Assembly (NCBI GenBank): GCA_030447925.1
Contig: JAUJNX010000009.1
Span: forward strand, 1,572-65,571
Source: Egibacteraceae bacterium
Lineage (GTDB): Bacteria; Actinomycetota; Nitriliruptoria; Euzebyales; Egibacteraceae
Length of the DNA: 64,000 bases
Reading direction: 5' to 3'
Made by a program: the position numbers and the translations under genes. Numbering within the stretch: position 1 is the stretch's first letter; each line of letters opens with the position of its first letter. A model generated the notes under the pieces. It worked only from the letters and a program-made list of their open reading frames with translations, did no database searches and was not told where the DNA came from. Below are positions 8,355 to 17,848 of the stretch, piece by piece.

Positions 8355-9248
8355 GTGATCGAGAAGAGGCGTTCCCCCCTCGCCGAGCTGGCCCTGATCG
8401 GCATCTGTGCGATCTGGGGCCTCACGTTCGTGATGGTGCAGGACGCGGTCGAGCTGATCCCCGTCACCACGTTCCTCGCGTACCGGTTCATCCCCGCCGC
8501 GGCCGTGGTGGCGATCATCTTCCGGCGCTCGTTGGGGGAACTTGGCCGAGCAGGAGCTCGGGCAGGTGTGGTGATGGGGGCTTTCCTGACCGCCGGATAC
8601 TTCTTTCAGACGCTGGGCCTGGAACGCACGACCGCCTCGAACGCGGGCTTCATCACGGGGCTGTTCGTGGTCCTCACGCCTCTCCTCGGTGCCTTGTTGT
8701 TGGGCCACCGAGCCGGTGCGGCCGCCTGGGTCGCGGCGGCTTTATCGACGCTGGGGCTGTATCTGTTGTCCGGGGCCGGCGGAGAGGGCACGCGGCTGTT
8801 CGGCGACGCGCTCGTGTTCCTGTGCGCATGCTCTTTCTCGTTGCACATCCTCGCCACGGACCGGGCTCTGGAACGCCATCATCACGGGGCGCTTCTGGCG
8901 GTGCAGTTGGGCGTCACCGGCGCGTTCAGCCTCGTGCTCGCGGTGGCGCAGGGCGATCTCGAGGTGCCTCGCTCGTCGACGGTGTGGTCCGCTCTGGTGG
9001 TGACGTCGCTGCTGGCGAGCGCTCTGGGGTTCTTCGTGCAGACCTACGCGCAGAGACATGCATCTCCGGCGCGCACCGCCTTGATCCTGACGAGCGAGCC
9101 GGTCTTCGCCGGTCTCTTCGCCTACCTCCTCGCCGGAGAGTCGCTGACGGCTGTGTCGTGGGCGGGCGCGATCCTCATCATGTTCGCGATCGTGATGGTC
9201 GAGGCCGTCCCTCGTCTGCGGGTGTCTGCGCCGTTGCCGGAACGTTAG
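8355..9248 (+). CDS. EamA/DMT-family metabolite exporter
   Basis: Intact 297-residue integral membrane protein starting at GTG 8355. It has ten predicted membrane helices arranged as two EamA repeats. The first repeat includes the characteristic AIWGLTFVMVQDAVELIPVTTFLAYRF, and the second TSLLASALGFFVQTYAQRH and TSEPVFAGLFAYLLAGE. The drug/metabolite transporter superfamily exports amino acids or other small metabolites; the substrate cannot be inferred. Its 3' end may overlap the convergent hypothetical gene on the minus strand. A second, less similar EamA gene lies at 13644-14617. Confidence 0.8.
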   Translation: MIEKRRSPLAELALIGICAIWGLTFVMVQDAVELIPVTTFLAYRFIPAAAVVAIIFRRSLGELGRAGARAGVVMGAFLTAGYFFQTLGLERTTASNAGFITGLFVVLTPLLGALLLGHRAGAAAWVAAALSTLGLYLLSGAGGEGTRLFGDALVFLCACSFSLHILATDRALERHHHGALLAVQLGVTGAFSLVLAVAQGDLEVPRSSTVWSALVVTSLLASALGFFVQTYAQRHASPARTALILTSEPVFAGLFAYLLAGESLTAVSWAGAILIMFAIVMVEAVPRLRVSAPLPER

Positions 9249-9925
9249 CGGGCGCCGGCGACCCTCCGACCGTCTTGGCGTCGAAACCGCGGGGAAGGTA
9301 CGGCTCTGCGCCCTCCAGGAGGGGGGCGCATCCGACCACCGCGGGGCGGCGTGGGAACTCGCTGAAGCCGAACTGAGCGGGAGGATCGAGGGGTGCAAGG
9401 GGGCCGAGGTCTCGACCGTCGATCGTGGCGGTGGCGGCGCGGATCCTTCGATAGGACTCGATGCAGTACCACTCGCGTACCCCGCTCGGGCTCCGGCCGT
9501 AGAGGTGGACCCGGGTCGCTCCGCCGAGGAGGAGTCGACCCGCCAGCGGCCGGAGCAGGAGATCTTCTATACGAACCCAGAGGGCCGAGCGACGCAGGAA
9601 CCTGGGGCGAAGCGAGAACAGCCGGAGCGGAGACGACATCTCGAGGTCCAGGCGCAGGGGGCCGGCGACGACCGCGATCCCCTCGTGGGTCCGCGTCACG
9701 GATGTCTGGACGACCAGGGTCTCATCGAACCCGTAAACGCCGCCGACGAATGCAGCTACCTGGGGTCCGCAGGCCAGCAGCACTTTCCTGCCGTCGGCAC
9801 GGGCCCACATCACATCGGTCATCGGGCCCAACGGGCCTGTCCCACAGACCGACGACGAAGCGGTCGCCGGAGGCAAAGCCGGCGGCGGCGATGTGTCCCC
9901 CGAGCCTGATCCGTGGCTTCCTCAT
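9178..9925 (-). CDS. hypothetical protein (frameshifted)
   Basis: The start ATG 9925 gives MRKPRIRLGGHIAAAGFASG, then an indel near 9845 moves the coding signal to the frame reading GPMTDVMWARADGRKVLLACG. That frame continues through YGFDETLVVQTSV and GVREWYCIESYRRI to a stop at 9178, or at 9245 if a further indel is assumed; 9245 would avoid overlapping the EamA gene. About 230-245 residues, soluble, with a beta-rich look and no recognised motif. I believe similar proteins occur in other actinobacteria but cannot name a family. The htpX gene lies just upstream on the same strand, with its stop 52 bp from this start. Confidence 0.5.
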
Positions 9926-9977
9926 CTTTGCATCGACCCGTCGCTCGACGGAGGTCTTTGTGAGGTGTCTGGTTGCT

Positions 9978-10821
9978 CTAGCGAGCGGCCAGAGGGGCCC
10001 GCAGCCGGGCGATCCGCTCCTCCATCGGAGGGTGCGTGGAGAACAGCTTCGCGAACCTGCGCTTTGCGCCCGGTCAGCGGATTGACGATGAACTTCGAAG
10101 CCTGCGCAGGCTCGACGTTCATCGGGATCTTCTGCGCCCCCAGGTGAAGCTTCTCGAGCGCTCGGGCAAGCGGCTCGCCGCTGTTGATGAAGGACGCGCC
10201 GGCGCGGTCGGCCTCGAATTCACGGGAACGTGAGATGGCCATCTGGATGAGTCCGGCCGCCATCGGTGCCAGCATCAGCGTTGCAAGAGCCGCTATCGGG
10301 TTGCCTCCGTCGTCGTCGTCAGATCCACCGAAGAAAGCAATGTGGGCGGCGTAGCTGATGGCTGTTGCGATCGCGGCGGCCACCGAACCGATCAAGATGT
10401 CGCGGTTCTTGATATGCGCGAGCTCGTGTGCGATGACACCACGCAGCTCGTCTTCGCTGAGTAGCTCGGTGATTCCGCGCGTGACCGCGACGACCGCGGT
10501 CTTGTCGTTGCGCCCGGTGCCGAATGCGTTCGGCTGGGCGTCCGGAGTCATATAGAGCCTGGGCATCGGCATCTGGGCGGCCATCGACAGCTCTCTCACC
10601 ATCCGGTAGAGCTGGGGCGCTTCGGCCTCCGACACTGGCTGCGCCCGCGACGCCCGGATAGCGAGCTTGTCGGAGAACCAATAGGACCCCCGACGGTCAC
10701 GAAGGCGATGATGAGCCCGATCGTTGCTCCGCTGGGCCCCAAGAACCTGCTTCCGAGGAACACCAGGAACCCCACCGAGGGCCGCCAGAAGGACATATGT
10801 CTTGAGCGTGTTCATGTGCAT
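9978..10821 (-). CDS. htpX: HtpX-like membrane zinc metalloprotease
   Basis: M48-family membrane protease thought to degrade damaged membrane proteins. Starting at ATG 10821 (MHMNTLKTYVLLAALGG, first membrane helix), the coding signal shifts near 10765 to LVFLGSRFLGPSGATIGLI and near 10680 to GSYWFSDKLAIRASRAQ. It then holds one frame through VIAHELAHIKNRD (zinc-binding HExxH) and SREFEADRAGASF (third ligand, Glu). A last indel near 10035 restores the usual C-terminus FSTHPPMEERIARL, with a stop at 9978. Length about 280 residues, as expected for HtpX. It is divergent from the epimerase gene, with only about 10 bp between the two starts. Confidence 0.8.
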
Positions 10822-10830
10822 GCAACCATT

Positions 10831-11853
10831 ATGGATCCATGGAAGAAAAAACACGTGACGATGACGGTCGAAGCCCGGTCGCTCACTCTGGCGGAGCGAT
10901 TCACGATCGCGACCAGAGTTGGGACGTTGCCGACAACGTCTTCGTTCGGCTTTCCTGGGGCGCTCATGAAGGGATAGGCGAAGTCAGCCCGGAGGACCGT
11001 ACCGGCGACTCGGTCGAGGCGGTGGTGGCGCAGCTCGAGTCGCTCGACATCGGCTCGATGAACGGGCCCCACGACCTGGAGACGATCGGCCGGCTGCTCC
11101 CCGCCGGTCCTGCCCGGTGCGCACTCGATATCGCCGGCCCACGACCTGGCGGCTCGTGCGGCGGGGATCTCGGTCGCCCAGTTGTTGGGGTGGCGGGCAT
11201 CGTCCCCCCCACCTCGGTGACGGTCCCGATCGGCCCGGTCGAGGACATGGTCGCGCCGAGCCCGTCATCTCGCCGATCATCCGGTCATCAAGACCAAGGT
11301 GGGTTTCGAAGGTGATGTGGAGGCCCTGGCCCGGATCCGCGAGGTCTATGGAGGCAAGATCCGTATCGGCGCGAACGAGGGTTGGGAGCCGGAGGTGGCG
11401 GCTGCGGCCTTGCGCGAGCTGGAGCCACTGGACATCGAGTTGTGCGAACAACCCATAGCGGCCGGTCGTCACGATGCATTGAGAGACATCACCCGATCCA
11501 CTTCGATACCCGTCTTCGCGGATGAGGATGTCAAGACTGCATCTGATGTCGCTTCCCTCGCGGGCGTCGTGGACGGCGTCAATCTGAAGCTGAGAAAGAC
11601 GGGTGGGATCAGAGAGGCGGTTCGAGCTATCGCAACCGCGCGTGCTCTGGGCCTCAAGGTCATGATCGGATGCGACCTCGAATCCGGTGTCGCGGCGACG
11701 GCGCAGGCGTGCGTGGCCACGCTCGCGGACCATTGCGACATCGACGGTCCCTTGTTGCTGGCGGAGGATCCATTCCCTGGGGTGACGTATGACAAAGGCG
11801 TCGTGACGCTGCCGCAGGGGCCGGGGCTCGGCGTTAGGGAGACCGCAACGTGA
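10831..11853 (+). CDS. dgcA: enolase-superfamily dipeptide epimerase (DgcA-like)
   Basis: Member of the muconate-cycloisomerase/dipeptide-epimerase branch of the enolase superfamily. The N-terminal capping domain is spread over two frames (VEARSLTLAERFTIA, then WDVADNVFVRLSWG). The barrel includes HPVIKTKVGFEGD with the catalytic KxK, IELCEQPI (metal Glu), IPVFADEDVKT (metal Asp) and VNLKLRKTGGI (second catalytic Lys). The usual first metal Asp in RxDANxGW is Gly here (IRIGANEGW, about 11365-11392). The downstream gene is a DUF1611 protein starting inside the stop (GTGA at 11850), the pairing known from dgcN-dgcA, where N-acetyl-D-glutamate is racemised. Frameshifts near 10915 and 11140-11270 are probably errors. 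Start uncertain: ATG 10831 or 10861. Confidence 0.7.
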
Positions 11854-12899
11854 CATCCCGGTCCTGGATCGTTCTGACGGACGGATTCACGACGGCCCGC
11901 AATGCGAAGACCGCTCACGGGGTTCTGCGTTACGCCCGCGATCCCGTGGTGGCCGTTCTCGATCGCGAGCTGCGCGGGGTCCGGCATGCGCGAAGTGATG
12001 CCCGCGCTCGGGTCCGACGCGCCTGTGGTGGGGGACCTGCAAGGCGCGGTGCGTCTGGGCGGCACCTCTCTGCTCTTGGGGGTCGCTACTCCGGGAGGAT
12101 GGATCCCGGAGCACTGGCGTTCGTGGTTGCTCGAGGCCGTGGATGGGGGTCTGGAGATAGCCAACGGTCTGCACCGCTTCCTTGCAGACGACGTCGAGGT
12201 CGTTGAACGGGCGCGCCCGGACCGGAGCTCGTCTGTGGGACGTGCGCCAACCGCCCGACGATCTTCCGCTGTTCTCGGGCAGGAGCCTGCAGGTGTCGCA
12301 GAAGACGGTCCTCACTGTCGGGAGCGACTGTGCCGTCGGCAAGATGACGGCGAGCTTGGAGCGGCGGCGGCGGCCGCGGCGGGTGTCCGGGGCGAGTTCG
12401 TCGCCACCGGACAAACCGGCATCATGATCGCGGGCAAAGGCATCGCGGTCGATCGCGTCATCTCGGATTTCTTGGCAGGCTCCGCGGAGACGCTGGTCTG
12501 TGACGCAGATCCTTCGAGCCAGGTCTTGTTCGTTGAGGGCCAGGGCAGCCTGTGGCATCCGGCCTATGCCGGCGTCACGTTGGGGTTGTTGCACGGCAGC
12601 GCTCCCCGCACGTGCTGGTTCTGTGTCATCAGGCCGGCCGCACCGCGATCGAGGAACCCCCCTACACAGTTCTTCCTTCGCTTGCGCACATGCGCCGCTC
12701 GTACGAGGAAGCTGCAGCCACGGTGCGGCCCGCGCAGGTGGCCTGCGTTGCGGTGAACTGCCGTGGCCTAGACGACACGGAGGCGACGAAGGCGATAGAG
12801 GAGATCGAAGACGAGCTCGGTCTACCCGCTGCCGACGTCTTTAGAGGCGGCGGACCCAAACTGTGGGAGGCGGTGGCTGCGGCGATCGCTCAGAGGTAG
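11850..12899 (+). CDS. dgcN: DUF1611 P-loop protein (DgcN-like)
   Basis: GTG 11850 overlaps the epimerase stop. The stitched product has an N-terminal segment (MTSRSWIVLTDGFTTARNAKTAHGVLRY), a Rossmann-like part with GTSLLLGVATPGGWIPEHWRSW, a P-loop-like TVGSDCAVGKMTASLE, then GEFVATGQTGIMIAGKGIAVD, VEGQGSLWHPAYAGVTLGLLHG and a C-terminus ending in IAQR at 12899. DUF1611 proteins partnered with dipeptide epimerases include DgcN, a D-glutamate N-acetyltransferase, so a role in D-glutamate or related D-amino-acid use is plausible. At least four indels (about 11975, 12190, 12355, 12600) interrupt the frame. The 3' end overlaps the convergent membrane-protein gene by about 10 bp. Confidence 0.65.
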
Positions 12900-13517
12900 C
12901 CGCCCGTCACCTCACGGTGAACGCTCCAGGCGAGTCTCCAGGTCGCCAGACGCCCGGCCCCCACGCGCAGCACGACCAAGCTCAAGATCACGTTGATCAC
13001 CGCCAGGAGCGGTTGCTCCCAGCCGATCGAGAAGCCGGCGAGGATCGCGTCGATGACGAAGTAGATGGCCGAGGCCGCGAAGAACGCTCCGGCCACCACC
13101 AGCGACGCCGGCCCCCACACCCAACCGATGGCGAACCGAGTGCGCAAGGGGCCGGGCACGACTCCAGCGCGCTCGCGGCGGGCTCGAAGGAGGAAGCTCC
13201 CTCAGCGAACGGCGCCACGGCTCCATCAGGCGCGCCGCGGCGCCGGCGGTCCGTCGCCAGCGCACCACCACGGCTATCAGGCACAGTGCGACGAACAAGG
13301 CCAGTGCCCACCACTCAGGGCCCCCTCCCGGGCGGCTGCTCCGCGAGCCGAAGCGGCTCGGTCGGATCAAGCCGATCCCCCCGAGGACGAGGGTCGAACC
13401 GACCACGCAGGCCCGGAAGATGCTGCGGGTCAGGCGCCACGGCCGCAGACCACGGGGCCGCGCCTTCTTCATCCAGCGCACCAGATCGGCATAGGCGCGA
13501 CCGGCTGCTATGACCAT
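12890..13517 (-). CDS. small integral membrane protein of unknown function
   Basis: ATG 13517 starts MVIAAGRAYADLVRWMKKA, followed by two membrane helices (ACVVGSTLVLGGIGLI and WWALALFVALCLIAVVV). An indel near 13165-13180 moves the coding signal to the frame with two further helices, WGPASLVVAGAFFAASAIYFVID and PLLAVINVILSLVVLRVG, ending VHREVTGGYL at 12890. About 205 residues with four helices. No family recognised. It is convergent with the DgcN-like gene and divergent from the second EamA gene. Confidence 0.55.
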
Positions 13518-13643
13518 CGGATGACCTTAAGTCTCGAAGGCGCGCTCACCCCCGCACGCTGGGCGTCGGAGCGCCGACCTTCGCTTCTTCGAACCCGACC
13601 CTCGTTCGGAATAGGTTCCTCTGGGGGCCGGGTTGCCGCCATC

Positions 13644-14617
13644 ATGACCTCGTCACGGGAGCAGGCTGCGCCTCCATGGATGGTGTGGGCGGCGCTGTGG
13701 ACCGTCTACATCGTGTGGGGCTCGACCTATCTGGCGATCCGGGTAACGGTCGAGACCCTTCCACCGTTTTTGGCGGGAGGCGTGCGCTTCCTCATCGCCG
13801 GCGTGCTGATGTACGGGTTCCTGTGGTTCCGCAAGGGCCGCGAGGGCATGAGGGTCACCGCTCCGCAACTGCGATCGGCGGCCATCGTGGGGTCGCTCTT
13901 GCTGCTGGGGGCAACGGCTTGGTGATGACGGCCGAGCAGGAGGTGCCTTCCGGGCTGGCCTCTCTCATCATCGCCTCCACGCCTCTGTGGGTCGTCCTCT
14001 ATCGGTTCGTGGCTCGCGACAACGTCTCTTCGGGGACCTTGATGGGCGTCGGCGTGGGATTCCTCGGCGTCGCGGTCTTGGTCCTCCCGGGCGAACAGCC
14101 TGAGGGAGTGTCGCTGGGCGGGATCCTTCTGTTGCTGATCGCGGCGGCTTCGTGGGGCAACGGATCTTTCTTGTCCAGTCGCATCGACATGCCCCCGGGA
14201 CCCCGTGGTCTCGACCGCGTACCAGATGTTGCTGGGAGGTGCCGCGATGCTCGTTGTGGGGCTGGTTCTCGGCGAAGCGAGAGGTCTGGACGCCGCCACG
14301 TTCTCCCGCGGTCGCTCGTTGCTTTCACCTACCTCGTGGTGATCGGCTCCCTCGTCGCCTTCACGGCCTACGTGTGGGTGTTGCAGCATGCACCGGTGTC
14401 GAAGGTAGCGACCTACGCCTACGTCAATCCCGTCATAGCGATCTTCCTGGGGTGGCTGGTGCTCTCGGAAGAGATCACCTCTTCCATCTTCGTCGGTGCA
14501 TCGATCATCGTCGCCTCGGTTGCCTTCATCGTGCGCAAGGAAGCGAAGCCTCCGGCGACAGAAGACGTCATCGAGGCGCCCGCCCGGGGTCTTGCGGGCG
14601 CGGACGCGACCCCTTAG
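13644..14617 (+). CDS. EamA/DMT-family transporter, second copy
   Basis: ATG 13644 begins MTSSREQAAPPWMVWAALW. The first EamA repeat shows the familiar YIVWGSTYLAIRVTVETLPP and FLAGGVRFLIAG. After an indel near 13915 come MTAEQEVPSGLASLIIAS and ISWGNGSFLSS-like segments; two more indels between about 14215 and 14310 precede TYLVVIGSLVAFTAYVWVLQHAP and the final helices NPVIAIFLGWLVLSEEI and FVGASIIVASVAFIV. Ten helices in total, about 325 residues. Closest in pattern to the YedA/RhaT-type branch of metabolite exporters; substrate unknown. The lytic transglycosylase gene begins 24 bp downstream on the same strand. Confidence 0.75.
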
Positions 14618-14640
14618 AACCACCTGTAGCGTCGCGGGAT

Positions 14641-15580
14641 GAAGGTCCTCGCCGTCGTCGTGGCTCTGGCTCTCTGGCTCTGCTGGCCTCGTGCTCGCCC
14701 GAGGTGCCTCGGGCCGAGCCACCAGCGGCTCGACGGAGCACGCCCGCTTCCAGCGATGATCCGTCGTCGGAGCCCGCGGCGGCTCAACGAGCCCAAGATC
14801 CGGTTCCGTCGCCCGGCTCACCCGTGCCTCGCTCTCCGAAGGCGGTGACCGCAGAGTTGGTCTCGGTCGAACGTGACCTCAAGCGAGCGATCGATGTCTG
14901 GCTGCAAGACGGTGGGTCGCTGCGGGAGTCCTCCTCGCCGCACCGTTGCCCTGGGCGCACTGCGTCAGCAGGCTCTTTACCGTCTCCTGGTCACTCGCCC
15001 CCGCACGACGAAGCGGGTACTGCGATTCGCAGGTCGCCGGTGGGACCGGATCATCCGAGACCACGTGCGCGCCGGCCGGGGTTTGCGTTCCCTGGTCACA
15101 CCGCTGGAGCGGGCCGGCACGTTGCCGATAACGCCCCCGGACGACCCCAGGTTGTTGCGCCGCCTCTACGACAAGGCCGCGGCCCGTTTCGGCATCGACT
15201 GGGAGGTGCTCGCGGCGCTCAACTTCGTCGAGTCCAAGTTCGGCCGGTTCATGGGCCCGAGCTCTGCCGGCGCGATGGGCCCGATGCAGTTCATCCCGTC
15301 GACGTGGGACATATACGGAGATGGAGGCGACATCCTCGATCCACGGGACGCGATCCCGGCGGCGGCTCGTTACCTGGCGGCGAGCGGCGCACCCGAGGAC
15401 ATGCGGGGAGCGCTTTACGCCTACAACCACAGCTATGCCTACGTCGACGCGATCCAGGCATACACCCGTCACATCGAGCGAGACCCCCGCAACTTCCTCG
15501 CCTATTACTTCTGGCAGGTCTTCGTGATCACGACCGAAGGCGACGTTCAGCTGAGCGGCCCCGGAACCGGGACCCGATAG
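14641..15580 (+). CDS. lipoprotein lytic murein transglycosylase
   Basis: Cuts glycan strands of peptidoglycan. ATG 14641 starts a signal sequence whose lipobox (LLASCS) appears after a frameshift near 14680, followed by a Pro/Ser/Ala-rich linker and the segment TAELVSVERDLKRAIDVWLQ. After another indel near 14935 the frame stays open: YRLLVTRPRTTKRVL, then the SLT-type domain with IDWEVLAALNFVESKFG (catalytic Glu), GAMGPMQFIPSTW, and YNHSYAYVDAIQAYTRHI. Ends at 15580. The order resembles actinobacterial SLT-2/MltB-like lipoproteins. A NlpC/P60 hydrolase is nearby on the other strand, so this is a small cell-wall-hydrolase neighbourhood. Confidence 0.75.
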
Positions 15581-15657
15581 GACCCAGGGGAGTTCGTCCG
15601 CCGGTTCAGTGGGTACGTCTCTGCCGCAGGCTGCGACCCGAACCCAGGAGGAGAGAC

Positions 15658-15852
15658 ATGAAGGAACGGTTCCTGAGGCTCGGCCTCGTCGCCATCTTGT
15701 TGGTAGGAGCCGGCACGGCCACGGCGTGCGACAGAGAGGACCGGGCCGATGTGAACGAGGTAGGCAACGACCTCGAGAAGGGTGCCGAAGACGCGGGCCA
15801 GGAGGTCGAAGGCGCGGTCGATGACGCCGACACCGACGGGAAGGACGACTAG
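15658..15852 (+). CDS. small acidic lipoprotein
   Basis: 64 residues from ATG 15658, preceded by the strong SD AGGAGG. A signal peptide (MKERFLRLGLVAILLVGAGT) ends in a lipobox-like TATAC, and the rest is almost only Asp, Glu, Gly, Val and Ala (EVGNDLEKGAEDAGQEVEGAVDD). Such short, highly acidic lipoproteins, often built of repeated VxxxxxDxExGAED-type units, are common in bacteria and have no established function. Intact. It ends 16 bp from the convergent NlpC/P60 gene. Confidence 0.65.
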   Translation: MKERFLRLGLVAILLVGAGTATACDREDRADVNEVGNDLEKGAEDAGQEVEGAVDDADTDGKDD

Positions 15853-15867
15853 AACCGCCCCGACGAT

Positions 15868-16973
15868 CTACACGCCTGGTCGGCCGGCGCCGACGTAGTC
15901 GGACCGGTAGGCGCTGACCACCTGCACCTGGCTCCCCGTATACGGCGCCTGGACCATCTGGCCGTTGCCGATGTACATGGCCACATGATGGATCGGGGTG
16001 CCGAAGAAGAGCAGATCCCCCGGCTGCCAGTCGTTCTGAGCGACCCGGGGCGTCGCCTCGTACTGCATGCCGGAGTTGTGCGGCAGGGATACCCCGGCGT
16101 GCGCCCACGCCCACAGCGTCAGTCCCGAGCAGTCGTAGCTGTCGGGCCCGGCGGCCGCCCACTGGTATGGCTTGCCCACCTGGGTGAGAGCAGCATCGAC
16201 GGCAACCTGGGCTCCGGCGTCCGGCGGCCGCCGCCGGTCGCGCCGAGACGGAACCGGTTACGGACGCGGTCGGCGCAGCGGATGCCCTGGATGATGCGGC
16301 GGCAGCAGCGCGGGCCGCGGCAGCAGCGGCGGCCGCGGCTTCGGCCTCCGCGGTCGCTTGATCGCGGCGCCGGGCCCTCTCAGCGCGGCGTTCAGGTCCC
16401 TGATCTCGTCCCGTTGCGCCGCGATCTTGTCCTCTACATCCACCCGCAGCCGATCGAGCTGAGCTTGGGCGGCCAGCGCGTCTGCTTTCTTGCGTTCCAA
16501 GGTGGCGAGATGTGCGTCCAACTCGACCCGGTCGGCGGCAAGCCTTTCGAACACCGCGGCGTGCGCGTGGTTGGAGGACCTGAGGTACTGCACCCTGGTG
16601 TAGATCTCGGCCAGGCTCTCCGACGACAAGATGGCTTCCACGTCCGAGGCGGCGGGACCGGCCTTGTACAACTCGACGGCCAGGGCCACCGCGGCCGCCT
16701 GCTTGGTGCCCATCCGTTCCTGGATCCGGCGCACGATCAGTTGCGATGTGGCCATGTCGTGTTGGATCGCAGACAGCCGCTCGTTGACCGCGTTGTATTC
16801 CTCAACCACGATCTCGAAGTCCCGTTCGATGTCCATCAGCCGTGCCTCCGCGGCCGCTACGTCGGCTTGCGAAGGAGCGGCCTGCAGCGACCCGAGGGGG
16901 CGAGGGTGGCCACACATAGCAGCGCTACGACGGCGACCGTCGAACGGCGTGCGAACCCGGCTGGCTTGTTCAT
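15868..16973 (-). CDS. secreted coiled-coil NlpC/P60 peptidoglycan endopeptidase
   Basis: RipA-type cell-wall hydrolase. ATG 16973 gives a signal peptide (MNKPAGFARRSTVAVVALL) followed, after an indel near 16897, by a long coiled coil (ADVAAAEARLMDIERDFEIVVEEY through VEDKIAAQRDEIRDLNAALRG). An Ala/Pro-rich linker is blurred by indels around 16350 and 16200. The C-terminal NlpC/P60 domain starts GKPYQWAAAGPDSYDCSGLT (catalytic Cys) and continues with GDLLFFGTPIHHVAMYIGNG (catalytic His), ending at 15868. The coiled coil plus NlpC/P60 arrangement is that of actinobacterial daughter-cell-separation hydrolases. The HAD phosphatase gene ends only 6 bp upstream of its start. Confidence 0.8.
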
Positions 16974-16978
16974 CTCGA

Positions 16979-17777
16979 TCACGCTAGATCCGCGGCCATC
17001 GCTCTGCGCCGAGAGACCCACCACACGGCCCCCGCACCCACGAGCACGGCCGCTGCGATGCCGTTGTTCGGGAGACCTCCGGCGTCCTCAGCCGTGGCAG
17101 ACGATCTCGGATCGACACGGGGTTGCGGAAGAACTCGATGTCCCAACCTCGGTCCACCGCCAGCTTGCGCAGACCCTTGTCGGGGTTCACTACGACCGGA
17201 TTCCCCACCACCTCCAGCATCGGAAGGTCGGTGACCGAGTCCGAGTAGGCGAACGAGCTTCGCGAGGTCGATGCCGGCTTCTTCTGCAAGGCCCATCATC
17301 GCCTCTGCCTTGTGAGGACCGTAGGCGTAGAAGTCGAGCTCGCCCGTGTACCTGCCGTCCACGATCTTCGGCCGAGTGGCGATATAGCGGTCGACGTAGA
17401 GCATCTTCGCCAACGGCTCGACAACCTCTTCTGGGGAAGAAGAGACGATCACGATGAGGCGTCCGCGGCGCGGTGGTCGTGCATCAGCTCCAACGCTTCC
17501 GAATAGATCAGCGGAGACATGACCTTCTCGAGCACCTCGGTGACGACGTTGCGGACCTTATCTTGCTCCCAGCCCTCGGTCAGCTTCGCCGCCTCTTGCC
17601 GCATCCGCTCCATCTTTCCTTCGTCGGCGCCCATCAGCTGAAACATCAGTTGCGCGTAGAGCGACTTCATCAAGGCGGAGCGGCTGATCAGGCCTTCGTT
17701 GAAGAAGGAGCGCCCCAGCGCAAGGGGCTGGAGCGAGCGACGATCGTCTTGTCGAGGTCGAAGAAGGCAGCTTCCAC
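16979..17777 (-). CDS. HAD-IB phosphatase with C-terminal membrane anchor
   Basis: Haloacid-dehalogenase superfamily phosphatase resembling SerB-type enzymes. GTG 17777 (SD AGGAG 4 nt upstream) gives VEAAFFDLDKTIVARSS with the catalytic DxDxT. The helical cap follows, then VIVSSSPEEVVEPLAKML (motif II Ser; an indel near 17460 lies just before), GELDFYAYGPHKAEAM (Lys), and AYSDSVTDLPMLEVVGNPV (motif III/IV Asp residues; indel near 17275). A last indel near 17090 precedes a C-terminal membrane segment, NNGIAAAVLVGAGAVWWVSRRRAM. In Mycobacterium a similar phosphatase gene (Rv3661) sits divergently beside the same Tad operon, as here. The substrate is not known; the membrane tail suggests a lipid or surface-linked phosphate. 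Confidence 0.75.
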
Positions 17778-17848
17778 GTCTCCTAGTTTGTCGCCTCGGC
17801 GTGGCCCGCGCCACAGTCGTCAGCGCGACGCCGAGATGAGGTCTTCTC

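Noticed and set aside
10984..11856. 290-codon minus-strand frame
   Set aside because: Antisense of the epimerase barrel; no recognisable domain, and the plus strand has all catalytic motifs.
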